From: JBCBCP01 sp039817385
Lineage (GTDB): Bacteria; Pseudomonadota; Alphaproteobacteria; Rhodobacterales; Rhodobacteraceae
Assembly: GCA_039817385.1 (NCBI GenBank)
Contig: JBCBVY010000007.1
Span: 186,001-250,000, forward strand
Reading direction: 5' to 3'
DNA: 64,000 nt
A model generated the notes under the pieces. It made no database searches. It was not told where the DNA came from and was given only the letters and a program-made list of their open reading frames with translations. How positions within the stretch are numbered: the stretch's first letter is position 1; each line of letters begins with the position of its first letter. Positions 35,568-43,645 of the stretch are shown here, in pieces. Both the position numbers and the translations under genes were made by a program.

Positions 35568-36611
35568 ATGAGCGAGACAGGAAAAAACGGGCTGACCTAT
35601 GCCGCGGCGGGCGTGGACATCGACGCGGGCAATGCTCTGGTCGAACGGATCAAGCCCGCGGCACGCGCGACGAACCGCCCCGGCGTGATGGCGGGGCTGG
35701 GCGGCTTTGGGGGCCTCTTTGACCTCAAGGCGGCGGGTTACACGGACCCGGTTCTGGTCGCAGCGACCGATGGTGTGGGCACCAAGCTGCGCATCGCGAT
35801 CGACACCGGCGTGGTGGACGGAGTGGGCATCGATTTGGTCGCGATGTGCGTGAATGACCTTGTCTGCCAGGGCGCGGAGCCGCTGTTTTTCCTCGATTAT
35901 TTCGCGACCGGAAAGCTGGAGCTGGACATCGCCGCCGCCGTGATCGAAGGCATCGCAAAGGGCTGCGCGGGCGCGGGCTGCGCGCTGATCGGGGGCGAAA
36001 CGGCAGAGATGCCGGGCATGTACCCGGCGGGGGACTTTGACCTTGCGGGCTTTGCCGTTGGCGCGATGGAGCGGGGCACGGGCCTGCCGGATGGCGTGGC
36101 GGTGGGTGACGTGCTGATCGGCCTGCCTTCGGATGGGGTACATTCAAACGGCTATAGCCTCGTGCGCCGGATCGTGGAGGTCTCGGGCCTTGGCTGGGAC
36201 GCGCCGTGCCCCTGGGGGGACGGCACGCTGGGCGCGGACCTGCTGACACCCACGCGGCTTTACGTGAAGCCCGCGCTGGCGGCGATCAAGGCGGGCGGCG
36301 TGCGCGGGTTTGCCCATATTACGGGGGGCGGTCTGACGGAGAACGTGCCGCGCGTGCTGAACGAAGGGCAGGGGGCGGAGATTGACCTCGGCGCTTGGGC
36401 GTTGCCCCCCGTGTACACGTGGCTCGCCGCGCAAGGCGGGCTGACGCAGGCCGAACTGCTCAAGACGTTCAACGCCGGGATCGGAATGGTCGTCGTTGTC
36501 GCCCCACAGGCCGAGGCGGACGTAATGGATGCGCTCGCCAGCGCAGCGCCGCTGCGCATCGGGACGGTCACCGAAGGCGCGGGCGTCCGCTACACCGGCA
36601 CGCTGGCGTGA
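35568..36611 (+). CDS. purM: Phosphoribosylformylglycinamidine cyclo-ligase
   Basis: PurM (AIR synthetase, 347 aa) closes the imidazole ring in purine synthesis, using ATP. Visible are TYAAAGVDIDAGNALVERIKP, the glycine-rich GVMAGLGGFGGLFDL, VAATDGVGTKLRIA, the CVNDLVCQGAEPLFFLDYFATG metal/ATP region and GGETAEMPGMY. GGAGG-type bases precede the start. purN follows ten bases downstream, the common purMN pair. Confidence 0.97.
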   Translation: MSETGKNGLTYAAAGVDIDAGNALVERIKPAARATNRPGVMAGLGGFGGLFDLKAAGYTDPVLVAATDGVGTKLRIAIDTGVVDGVGIDLVAMCVNDLVCQGAEPLFFLDYFATGKLELDIAAAVIEGIAKGCAGAGCALIGGETAEMPGMYPAGDFDLAGFAVGAMERGTGLPDGVAVGDVLIGLPSDGVHSNGYSLVRRIVEVSGLGWDAPCPWGDGTLGADLLTPTRLYVKPALAAIKAGGVRGFAHITGGGLTENVPRVLNEGQGAEIDLGAWALPPVYTWLAAQGGLTQAELLKTFNAGIGMVVVVAPQAEADVMDALASAAPLRIGTVTEGAGVRYTGTLA

Positions 36612-36621
36612 GCAAACGCCC

Positions 36622-37215
36622 ATGAAGAAACGGGTGGCCATTTTCGTCTCTGGCGGCGGCTCCAACATGCGCGCGCTGGTCGATGACATGGGCAAGCCCG
36701 GGCACGCGGCCACGCCCGCCGTGGTCTTTTCGAACAACGCCGATGCGGGCGGCATCGCCTGGGCCGCTGCCCAGGGCATCCCGACAGAAGTGGTCGATCA
36801 CCGCCCCTTCGGCGCGGACCGTGCCGGGTTCGAGGCCGCGATCACGGACGCGCTTGCGCCCCACGCGCCGGACCTCATCTGCCTTGCTGGGTTCATGCGG
36901 GTGCTCACAGCGGGCTTTGTCACCCCGTGGCAGGGCCGGATGCTGAACATCCATCCCTCACTCCTGCCCAAATACCGCGGCCTTCACACCCATGCCCGGG
37001 CGCTGGCGGCGGGGGACGCGGAACATGGTTGTACCGTGCACCTTGTCACGCCCGAATTGGACGACGGGCCAATCCTTGGCCAGGCGCGGCTGCGCGTGCC
37101 GGAAGGGGCCACGCCAGACAGCCTCGCTGCTGATGTTTTGAAGCTTGAACATGTCCTTTATCCCGCCGTTCTGCGCCGCTTTGCGGCTGGAGAGACCGGG
37201 CGCATCGACCTCTGA
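36622..37215 (+). CDS. purN: Phosphoribosylglycinamide formyltransferase
   Basis: The folate-dependent GAR transformylase, 197 aa. Motifs are the N-terminal VAIFVSGGGSNMRAL (phosphate loop), the formyl-folate region LAGFMRVLTAGFV, and the catalytic NIHPSLLPKYRGLHTHARAL with the downstream Asp in PELDDGPILGQA. The start at 36622 follows purM by ten bases. It is the folate enzyme, so purT is not required. Confidence 0.95.
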   Translation: MKKRVAIFVSGGGSNMRALVDDMGKPGHAATPAVVFSNNADAGGIAWAAAQGIPTEVVDHRPFGADRAGFEAAITDALAPHAPDLICLAGFMRVLTAGFVTPWQGRMLNIHPSLLPKYRGLHTHARALAAGDAEHGCTVHLVTPELDDGPILGQARLRVPEGATPDSLAADVLKLEHVLYPAVLRRFAAGETGRIDL

Positions 37216-37284
37216 CGCTGCTTGCTGGTATGTCCCGCAGCGCTGGTGTAGACAGGCGCAATAACAACAAAGGCACGGGCGCAG

Positions 37285-38442
37285 ATGCAGACCCTGACCA
37301 CGACCGCTGAACTGGCCGCATTCTGCGCGGCCGCTGCGCAGCATCCTTACGTGACCGTCGATACCGAGTTCCTGCGCGAGCGGACGTATTATTCCAAACT
37401 CTGCCTCGTGCAGCTTGCGATGCCCGGGCAGGGCGACGAGGGCGCGGTGCTGGTCGATCCGATGGCCGAAGGGCTGTCGCTCGACCCGCTTTATGCGCTG
37501 TTCCGCAACCCGGATGTGGTGAAGGTGTTCCACGCCGCGCGGCAAGATCTTGAGATTTTCTTTGTCGACGCGGGGGTCTTCCCGCAGCCGCTTTTTGATA
37601 CGCAGGTTGCCGCGATGGTCTGCGGCTTTGGCGAACAGGCAGGTTACGAGACGCTGGTGCGCAAGATCGCCAAGGCGAACCTCGACAAATCCTCCCGCTT
37701 TACCGACTGGTCCCGCCGCCCGCTGTCGAAGGCGCAAAAGACCTATGCGCTGGCGGATGTGACCCACTTGCGCGTGATCTACGAATACCTCGCCGCAGAG
37801 CTGGACAAGACCGGGCGCGCGCGCTGGGTGGGCGAGGAGCTGAGCACGCTGCTCAGCCCCGAGACCTACATCACCGCGCCGCGCGAGGCATGGCGGCGGA
37901 TCAAGACGCGGTCCGCCTCGCCGAAGTTCCTCGCCGTGGTGCGCGAGCTGGCAGCTTTCCGCGAAGAGATCGCGCAAAGCCGCAACATCCCCCGCAGCCG
38001 GATTTTCAAAGATGACGCGCTGGTGGAGCTGGCCTCCAACAAGCCGTCCAACCTCGATGAGCTGGGCCGCTCGCGTCTGCTGCTGCGCGAGGCGCGCAAG
38101 GGCGATATCGCGCAAGGCATCCTCGATGCGGTGGCGCGCGGGGTGGCGGTGCCGCCCGAGGACGCGCCGAAGCCCGCGACGGGCCGCGAAAAGATGCAGG
38201 TCAACCCGGCCATCGCCGACCTTCTGCGGGTGCTGCTGAAGGCTAAGACCGAACAGGAGGGCGTCGCGGCGAAGCTGATCGCCTCCGCCTCCGACCTCGA
38301 CGCGCTGGCGGCGGGTCTGCGCGATGTGCCGGCCCTGTCGGGCTGGCGGCGCGAGGTGTTTGGCGAAGACGCGTTGCGCCTCTGCGACGGCCAGGTGGCG
38401 CTGGCGGCGGATGGCGCGAAGGTGCGGATCGTCGCGCTTTAG
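37285..38442 (+). CDS. rnd: Ribonuclease D
   Basis: A DEDD-family 3'-5' exoribonuclease of 385 aa active in tRNA 3' processing. Catalytic acids are in VDTEFLRERTYY, FHAARQDLEIFF and YALADVTHL. A C-terminal HRDC-like domain lies around residues 205-290 (PKFLAVVRELAAFREEIAQSRNIPRSRIFKDDALVELA). The start at 37285 is 69 bp after purN. Its stop codon overlaps that of the convergent lipoprotein gene. Confidence 0.93.
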   Translation: MQTLTTTAELAAFCAAAAQHPYVTVDTEFLRERTYYSKLCLVQLAMPGQGDEGAVLVDPMAEGLSLDPLYALFRNPDVVKVFHAARQDLEIFFVDAGVFPQPLFDTQVAAMVCGFGEQAGYETLVRKIAKANLDKSSRFTDWSRRPLSKAQKTYALADVTHLRVIYEYLAAELDKTGRARWVGEELSTLLSPETYITAPREAWRRIKTRSASPKFLAVVRELAAFREEIAQSRNIPRSRIFKDDALVELASNKPSNLDELGRSRLLLREARKGDIAQGILDAVARGVAVPPEDAPKPATGREKMQVNPAIADLLRVLLKAKTEQEGVAAKLIASASDLDALAAGLRDVPALSGWRREVFGEDALRLCDGQVALAADGAKVRIVAL

Positions 38443-38963
38443 CGGCGCCGCGAGGTGCGTGCGTTTTCCAGCCCCGACACGCGGATTGTGCTCACGCCGC
38501 GCAGGTCCTGATCGGTCAGGGCGACGGCGGCGGTGACGCGGCGGGTGGCCTCGGCCCCGCCCTGGCGCGCGCCTGCGGGGCGGAGCGCTTCGAGCCGCCA
38601 GGACAGGACGCCGTTCACGGCCTCGCCGTCGTTCTCGGGGGTCAGCCGCACGTCATAAAGGCCCTGCACGCGGTCCGTGCCCGTGGCTCGCACAATCGCG
38701 CCGCCCGGCACGCGTTCCACCGACAGCGCGCTGATCACCGCAACCGGCGTGCCGCGGTAAATCTCGGCCTCTGCGCGCGCCGTCGCAAATATCCCGTTGC
38801 TCCGCGCTGGGATCAGCGGGTTGACCGCCTCGGGCGCGGTCTGTTCCACCGGCTCGGCCCGGGAATTGCCAAACCAGTTGAACGGGTTCACGCGGCTGTC
38901 CCGCAGCCCGCAGGCGCCGAGCGCGAGGCTGGATATCACAAGAAGGGTGAGAGGGCGCATCAT
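38439..38963 (-). CDS. Predicted lipoprotein, unknown function
   Basis: A 174-aa protein with a lipoprotein signal (MMRPLTLLVISSLALGACGL, lipobox LGAC with Cys at residue 18). The mature part has a short low-complexity linker, then a beta-rich domain with AVISALSVERVPGGAIVRATG and VNGVLSWRLEALRP. Family not recognised. It is convergent with rnd and overlaps its stop by four bases. It is divergent from sufE across 117 bp. Confidence 0.75.
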   Translation of the reverse strand: MMRPLTLLVISSLALGACGLRDSRVNPFNWFGNSRAEPVEQTAPEAVNPLIPARSNGIFATARAEAEIYRGTPVAVISALSVERVPGGAIVRATGTDRVQGLYDVRLTPENDGEAVNGVLSWRLEALRPAGARQGGAEATRRVTAAVALTDQDLRGVSTIRVSGLENARTSRRR

Positions 38964-39080
38964 GCTGTGCTCTTTCGTCGTTTGGCCCGTGGTAGCAGCG
39001 CGGTGCCGCGTTGAAAAGGTCGCACTGGACGCTGCGGGCGGAGCCGATTACCTCAGAGGCACGCAAGGAGAGACGCGCTC

Positions 39081-39485
39081 ATGGCACAGCCCGATTTCGA
39101 AGAGATTGTCGAGGATTTCGAGTTCCTGGAGGACTGGGAGGACCGCTATCGCCATGTGATCGAGCTGGGAAAGGCGATGGACCCGCTGGATGAGGCGCTG
39201 AAAGTGCCCGCGACAAAGGTGGATGGCTGCGCGTCCCAGGTTTGGCTGCATCCGCAGATCGAGGGTGGTGTGTTCCGCTTTGACGGGGACAGCGACGCGA
39301 TGATCGTGCGCGGGCTGATCGCGGTGCTGCGGCGTTTGTATAACGATCTGCCGGTGGCGGAGGTCGGGGCCGTGGACGCGCGGGCAGAGATGACGCGGCT
39401 GGGCCTGAACGATCACCTCTCGGCGCAGCGCTCGAACGGGCTGCGCGCGATGATTGAGCGGATTCACCTTGTGGCCGGGGGTTGA
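39081..39485 (+). CDS. sufE: SufE-type cysteine desulfuration protein
   Basis: SufE (134 aa) accepts persulfide sulfur from the desulfurase SufS and stimulates Fe-S cluster assembly. The acceptor cysteine is in KVDGCASQVW, and DWEDRYRHVIELGKAM and GLNDHLSAQRSNGLRAM are family segments. It stands apart from any suf operon in this window. A stem-loop repeat follows it. Confidence 0.92.
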   Translation: MAQPDFEEIVEDFEFLEDWEDRYRHVIELGKAMDPLDEALKVPATKVDGCASQVWLHPQIEGGVFRFDGDSDAMIVRGLIAVLRRLYNDLPVAEVGAVDARAEMTRLGLNDHLSAQRSNGLRAMIERIHLVAGG

Positions 39486-39525
39486 TCCCAAGGGCCGCTG
39501 CGCGGATTCGGTTTTATTTTGCTGA

Positions 39526-39577
39526 TGAGGGGTTTCACCCCTCAAACTCCCCAACATATTTTTGGCCAGAAGAAGGT
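39526..39577 (+). repeat. Intergenic stem-loop plus AT-rich tail, copy 4
   Basis: TGAGGGGT/ACCCCTCA (39526-39533 with 39537-39544) forms an 8-bp stem with a 3-nt loop. It is followed by CAAACTCCCCAACATATTTT, TGGCCAG and AAGAAGG. It sits between sufE and the convergent DUF1638 gene, so terminator function in the sufE direction is likely. Confidence 0.6.
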
Positions 39578-40212
39578 CAGAGGTTGCCGAGTTCTTTTGC
39601 GAGGTCGCCATAGCCGGTGAAGCGGCGCTCAAAGGCGAGGCCAAGCGTTTCAGCAGCCGCACGGGCTTTTTCGGTCAGCGCCGGGTCCTCAGTCTGGGCC
39701 TGGTAGACCAGCTTCGTGTAGTTGCCGAAATACATGTCCCGCAGCTCCGGGTGGCGGTCGAGGCCCATTGGCTTGAGGATGAACGCCTCGAACTGGCGCA
39801 CGAGGAAATCGGTCAGGTAGAAGGTGGTGATTTCGTCCTCGGCGATCTCAGCAAACCGATCATTGCCTTCGAAAAAGCTGTAGCAATGCGGGCCGGGGAT
39901 CATCTGCACGCCCATCTCCGCGCAAGCTGCCTCCAGCAGGCCCCCGGTGCCGCAATCGGCGTAGACAACGAAGATATCCGCGTAGTCGGCGCGGTGTTTG
40001 GCGACGGCCTTGCGGACCTCTTCAGTGATCTTTTCGGGGTAGAGGTGGTATTTGGCGGGCAGGCAGGTGAGGTCCAGGTGATCCCAGCCGTTCATCGCCT
40101 TGAGCGCAAGGATCTCGCGGGCCAGCGCGCCGCACGCGATCAGCAGGATGCGGCCGCCTGCGTTGTGAGCCAGCCCGTGTTCGGTCAGCTGCTGATCGGT
40201 AATCGCGCTCAT
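39577..40212 (-). CDS. DUF1638 protein, linked to B12-dependent methionine synthesis
   Basis: A 211-aa DUF1638 protein. Visible conserved parts are ILLIACGALAREILAL, the CLPAKYHLYPEKI segment with its cysteine, VVYADCGTGGLLEAACAEMGVQMIPGPHCYSFFEG (three cysteines, one histidine), and FVLR-like FYLTDFLVRQFE. My recollection is that fitness studies in Phaeobacter tie a DUF1638 gene to a split cobalamin methionine synthase; here it neighbours that system. The cysteine pattern suggests metal or corrinoid handling. It overlaps the GNAT gene by ATGA. Confidence 0.8.
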   Translation of the reverse strand: MSAITDQQLTEHGLAHNAGGRILLIACGALAREILALKAMNGWDHLDLTCLPAKYHLYPEKITEEVRKAVAKHRADYADIFVVYADCGTGGLLEAACAEMGVQMIPGPHCYSFFEGNDRFAEIAEDEITTFYLTDFLVRQFEAFILKPMGLDRHPELRDMYFGNYTKLVYQAQTEDPALTEKARAAAETLGLAFERRFTGYGDLAKELGNL

Positions 40213-40622
40213 GTCAGGGCCTTGGTGAACATCGCGATGTGGCTGCCTTCACGCGCCCATCCGAGCGATGCGTAAAAGCCGAGCGCCTCTTCGGTGGGAT
40301 CGGCGAGCACCCAGATTTCCGTGCAACCAAGGCTGCGGGCGTGCGTTTCTGCGGCGAGGATCAGTGCGGTGGCGATGCCTTGGCGGCGGGCTCTTGCGTC
40401 GACGCCCAACTCGTTGATCCAGAAGGCGCGAGGCTTGTCCGGATGAATGTAGTCCAGCGCGGAGAGGAACCCCAATGGCCTCCCGTATGGCGCAACGAAC
40501 AGATGATGCCGCGGATCGCTTAGGAATTCCGCGGTTGTGGCCGCATCGGGCGGGCCATCGAAAAGGTGGCCCGCGCCGAGGATCAGGTCGAGGTCATCTG
40601 GCGTGGCGCGCCGGACCTCCAT
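40209..40622 (-). CDS. GNAT family N-acetyltransferase
   Basis: A 137-aa acetyltransferase with the acetyl-CoA site ELGVDARARRQGIATALILAAE (R-x-x-G-I-A) and a C-terminal LGFYASLGWAREGSHIAMF strand. The substrate is unknown. It sits between the corrinoid protein and DUF1638 on one strand, with a 6-bp gap upstream and ATGA overlap downstream, so it is probably co-expressed with the methionine genes. Confidence 0.85.
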   Translation of the reverse strand: MEVRRATPDDLDLILGAGHLFDGPPDAATTAEFLSDPRHHLFVAPYGRPLGFLSALDYIHPDKPRAFWINELGVDARARRQGIATALILAAETHARSLGCTEIWVLADPTEEALGFYASLGWAREGSHIAMFTKALT

Positions 40623-40628
40623 GATGGG

Positions 40629-41330
40629 CTAGCCCACAGCCATCTGGTTGTGCTTGCGGGCGACGAATTCCTTGGCCGTTTCAACCGCCACAGCCGCGTC
40701 GCGGCAATAGGCGTCGGCGCCGATGGCTTTGCCGAATTCTTCGTTCAGGGGCGCGCCGCCGACCAGCACGATGTAATCGTCGCGCTTGCCTTGTTCGACC
40801 ATCGTGTCGATCACGACTTTCATATAGGGCATCGTCGTGGTCAGCAGGGCCGACATGCCGAGGATGTCCGGCTCTTCAGTCTCAAGCGCTTCCATGTAGG
40901 TCTCAACCGGGTTGTTGATGCCAAGGTCCACGACCTCAAAGCCAGCGCCTTCCATCATCATCGACACGAGGTTCTTGCCGATGTCGTGGATGTCGCCCTT
41001 CACCGTCCCAATCACCATCTTGCCCACGCGGGGTGCACCGGTCTCCGCCAGCAGCGGCTTCAGGATCGCCATGCCGCCCTTCATCGCGTTGGCCGCCAGC
41101 AGCACTTCGGGCACAAAGAGGATGCCGTCGCGGAAATCCGCGCCGACGATTGTCATGCCGCCCACCAGCGCCTTTGTCAGGATGTCATAGGGCGCCCAGC
41201 CGCGCTCCAGAAGGATGTTGACCCCTTCCTCGATCTCTTCTTTTAGACCGTCGTAGAGATCGTCGAACATCTGCTGAACAAGCTCTTCGTCATCGAGCTC
41301 GGAGAGGATGATGTCGTCTTCGTCTGCCAT
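40629..41330 (-). CDS. Corrinoid (B12-binding) protein of split methionine synthase
   Basis: A 233-aa free-standing cobalamin carrier. The helical cap (DLYDGLKEEIEEGVNILLERG, LVGGMTIVGADFRDGILFVPEVLLAANAMK) precedes the Rossmann B12 domain with GDIHDIGKNLVSMMMEGAGF, where the His is the lower axial ligand. These are the MetH/MtbC-type cap and B12 modules. The likely partner is the homocysteine methyltransferase at 42.6-43.6 kb. The methyl-THF-binding and AdoMet reactivation modules of MetH are not in this window. Confidence 0.88.
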   Translation of the reverse strand: MADEDDIILSELDDEELVQQMFDDLYDGLKEEIEEGVNILLERGWAPYDILTKALVGGMTIVGADFRDGILFVPEVLLAANAMKGGMAILKPLLAETGAPRVGKMVIGTVKGDIHDIGKNLVSMMMEGAGFEVVDLGINNPVETYMEALETEEPDILGMSALLTTTMPYMKVVIDTMVEQGKRDDYIVLVGGAPLNEEFGKAIGADAYCRDAAVAVETAKEFVARKHNQMAVG

Positions 41331-41476
41331 TGTCCGTCCTTTTCAAGGCCGCTGCGTGGGGGCGTTGCGCTTTAGTCTGAATGCAGTTGTGTACGGGGTT
41401 CTACTGTCGAAATAGCGACATGCGCGGCGCGGTGCGCGACGCATGGCTTGGTTTTGTCGCGGTTCTTGTTGGCAAT

Positions 41477-41491
41477 GTTCCGCAAATGTTC
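41477..41491 (+). promoter_or_regulatory. Alphaproteobacterial LexA (SOS) box
   Basis: GTTC (41477-41480), seven bases CGCAAAT, then GTTC (41488-41491) exactly match the alphaproteobacterial LexA site GTTC-N7-GTTC. It lies 12 bp upstream of the chosen start of the radical SAM gene, a position where a repressor would block transcription or initiation. No other copy was noticed nearby. Confidence 0.7.
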
Positions 41492-41503
41492 TATTTTCCG
41501 CCC

Positions 41504-42580
41504 ATGACAACGCGGGGATATGTGGCGCGCGCGAAGGGGCGCGGGGCGGGCAGTAACGCGCCCGGGCGGTTCGAGGCGTTCGGCCGCGAGGCGGCGGATG
41601 ATGGCTGGGATGCGGGCGACGATCTGCCCCCCTTGCGCACCGAGGTGCAGGAGGAACGGCCCCGTTCGCTTATCACCTATAACCGCTCGCCAGATCTGCC
41701 GTTTGACCGGTCGATCAATGTCTACCGCGGCTGCGAGCATGGCTGTGTCTACTGCTTTGCCCGGCCCAGCCATGCCTATCTGGGCCTGTCGCCGGGGCTG
41801 GATTTTGAGACGCGGCTGATCGCACGGCCCGCAGCGCCGCAGGTGCTGGAGCGGGAGCTTGCCGCCAAGCGCTACCGTGTCGCGCCGATTGCGATGGGGA
41901 CAAATACCGATCCCTACCAGCCGATTGAACGGAGCTATGGCATCACACGCGCCTGTCTTAAGGTGCTGAGCGCGGCGCAGCATCCGGTTGCGATTGTCAC
42001 CAAGGGCACGCTCATTGAGCGGGATATCGACATACTGTCGGACATGGCGCGGCGCGGGCTGGCCCGGGTTGGCATATCGGTCACGACGCTTGATGCGACG
42101 CTGTCCCGGGCGATGGAGCCCCGCGTGCCAATGCCCGCACGGCGGTTGCAGATGATCGAGCGGCTGGCGCGGGCGGGGGTGCCGGTGCGCGTCATGGCCT
42201 CGCCCCTGGTGCCCGCGCTGACCGATCCGGAGCTTGAGGCGATCCTGACGGCAGGCAAGGCGGCGGGGGCGCGCTCGGCCAGCTGGATCATGCTGCGGCT
42301 GCCGCGCGAGGTCTCCGGCCTCTGGCGGGACTGGCTGGAGGATGCTTACCCGGACCGGGCCGCGCGGGTGATGGCGCGGCTGCGCGAGATGCACGGCGGG
42401 CAGGACTATGACGCCCAGTGGCACAAGCGGATGCGCGGCGCGGGCGCCTATGCAGAGATAATCGCGGCGCGGTTTGAGGTCGCCGTCAAGCGTTTGGGGC
42501 TGCGCACCGCACTGCCCGCAATGCGCAATGACCTTTTCCGCCCGCCGGTTTTGCCCGGGGGGCAGATGACGCTGCTCTAG
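41504..42580 (+). CDS. PA0069-type radical SAM protein (SplB-like)
   Basis: A 358-aa radical SAM protein. The Fe-S binding motif is CEHGCVYC (CX3CX2C) in NVYRGCEHGCVYCFARPSHAY. It is followed by the family signatures GTNTDPYQPIERSYGITRACL and VAIVTKGTLIERDIDIL. These proteins are related to spore photoproduct lyase but the substrate is not established. The start at 41504 (MTTRGYVARAKGRGAGS) is family-like and falls after a LexA box, implying induction by DNA damage. It is divergent from the corrinoid protein gene and convergent with the homocysteine methyltransferase gene, stops 3 bp apart. Confidence 0.85.
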   Translation: MTTRGYVARAKGRGAGSNAPGRFEAFGREAADDGWDAGDDLPPLRTEVQEERPRSLITYNRSPDLPFDRSINVYRGCEHGCVYCFARPSHAYLGLSPGLDFETRLIARPAAPQVLERELAAKRYRVAPIAMGTNTDPYQPIERSYGITRACLKVLSAAQHPVAIVTKGTLIERDIDILSDMARRGLARVGISVTTLDATLSRAMEPRVPMPARRLQMIERLARAGVPVRVMASPLVPALTDPELEAILTAGKAAGARSASWIMLRLPREVSGLWRDWLEDAYPDRAARVMARLREMHGGQDYDAQWHKRMRGAGAYAEIIAARFEVAVKRLGLRTALPAMRNDLFRPPVLPGGQMTLL

Positions 42581-42582
42581 GC

Positions 42583-43614
42583 TCATGCGGCGCGGCGGCG
42601 ACCCCGGCGGCCGCGTTTCGCGCCGCCCCCACCGCCGCCGCAGCACCCGTCGGTTCCGTCACTGTCGGAGCTGAAGGCGCCCAGCTTGGCGGCGATTTCA
42701 TCGAGCTCAGGCGCGGCGCCAACAGGGCGCGTGTCGAGCGCGTCGCGCATGGACCGCAGGTGCTCGGGCAGGGTCCCGCAGCAGCCGCCGATGATGCGGG
42801 CGCCCGCATTGCGCGCCATTTCGGCATAGTCCGCCATCAACTCGGGCGTGCCGTCATACAAGATTGCGCCATCAACATATTTCGGGATGCCGGCGTTGGC
42901 TTTGGCGATGATTGGCGTGTCGGTCCCGGTCTTGGCAAAGCCCAGAACGGTGCGCAGCAGGTCAGAGGCGCCGGTGCCGCAATTGGCCCCAAAGGCCAGC
43001 GGCGGGTTGTCCAGGGCGGCCACGTGGGCGACCATATCGGTGCTCGTCACGCCCATCATGGTGCGGCCTGCGGTGTCGAAACTCATCGTGCCGACCCAAT
43101 CAAGGCCCGCCCGGTCGAAGCCTTCGGCGGCCGCGGCGTATTCTTCGGGGGCGGAGATCGTCTCAAGCCAGCCGATATCGGCGCCGCCTTCCTTTAGGCC
43201 CTCGGCGGCCTCGTGAAACATCTCGACCGCCAGCGCGTGGGACAACTCACCCACGGGCTCCATGATTTCCCCGGTGGGGCCGACAGATCCCGCAACGATC
43301 ACCGTGCGCCCCGCCGTATCTGCAACCTCGCGTCCGATTTCGGCGCTGATCCGGGCGAGGGCACGGGTTTTCTTTTCCGCGCCGTGCAGTTTCAGCCGCG
43401 ATGCGTTGGCCCCGAAGGAGTTGGTCAGAAAAACATCAGATCCATTTTCGGTCGCGTAGCGGTACAGCGCGGCGATGCGGTCCGGGTGCGTTTCGTTCCA
43501 AAGCTCCGGCGCGTCGCCCGATTCCAGCCCCATCGCGAAAAGATTGGTGCCCGTCGCGCCATCCGCGAGCAACGTTCCGCGGTCGGCGAGCAATTTCATC
43601 AGGGGGTTTGTCAT
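42583..43614 (-). CDS. Homocysteine S-methyltransferase module (betaine-homocysteine/split MetH type)
   Basis: A 343-aa zinc-dependent homocysteine methyltransferase. Zn ligands are the Cys in FGANCGTGASDL and the CC pair in RIIGGCCGTLPEHLR; the N-terminus LLADGATGTNLFAMGLESGDAPELWN matches MetH and BHMT modules. With the nearby corrinoid protein it probably forms a split B12-dependent methionine synthase. The C-terminal tail is odd: a second CC (DGCCGG), six Gly and a KRGRRGRRR basic end. A ribosome site AAAGGA lies upstream. It follows the MprF-like gene on the same strand after 31 bp. Confidence 0.87.
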   Translation of the reverse strand: MTNPLMKLLADRGTLLADGATGTNLFAMGLESGDAPELWNETHPDRIAALYRYATENGSDVFLTNSFGANASRLKLHGAEKKTRALARISAEIGREVADTAGRTVIVAGSVGPTGEIMEPVGELSHALAVEMFHEAAEGLKEGGADIGWLETISAPEEYAAAAEGFDRAGLDWVGTMSFDTAGRTMMGVTSTDMVAHVAALDNPPLAFGANCGTGASDLLRTVLGFAKTGTDTPIIAKANAGIPKYVDGAILYDGTPELMADYAEMARNAGARIIGGCCGTLPEHLRSMRDALDTRPVGAAPELDEIAAKLGAFSSDSDGTDGCCGGGGGGAKRGRRGRRRAA

Positions 43615-43645
43615 CGAGCGATCCTTTCACGACTGAGGATGTATG

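Noticed and set aside
41462..41480. Second LexA box using the GTTC at 41462
   Set aside because: The gap to the next GTTC is 11 bases, not 7.
41331..41503. Riboswitch (SAM, SAH or cobalamin) upstream of the corrinoid protein
   Set aside because: I read the spacer on both strands and found no conserved core of these riboswitches; only the LexA box on the other strand is supported.
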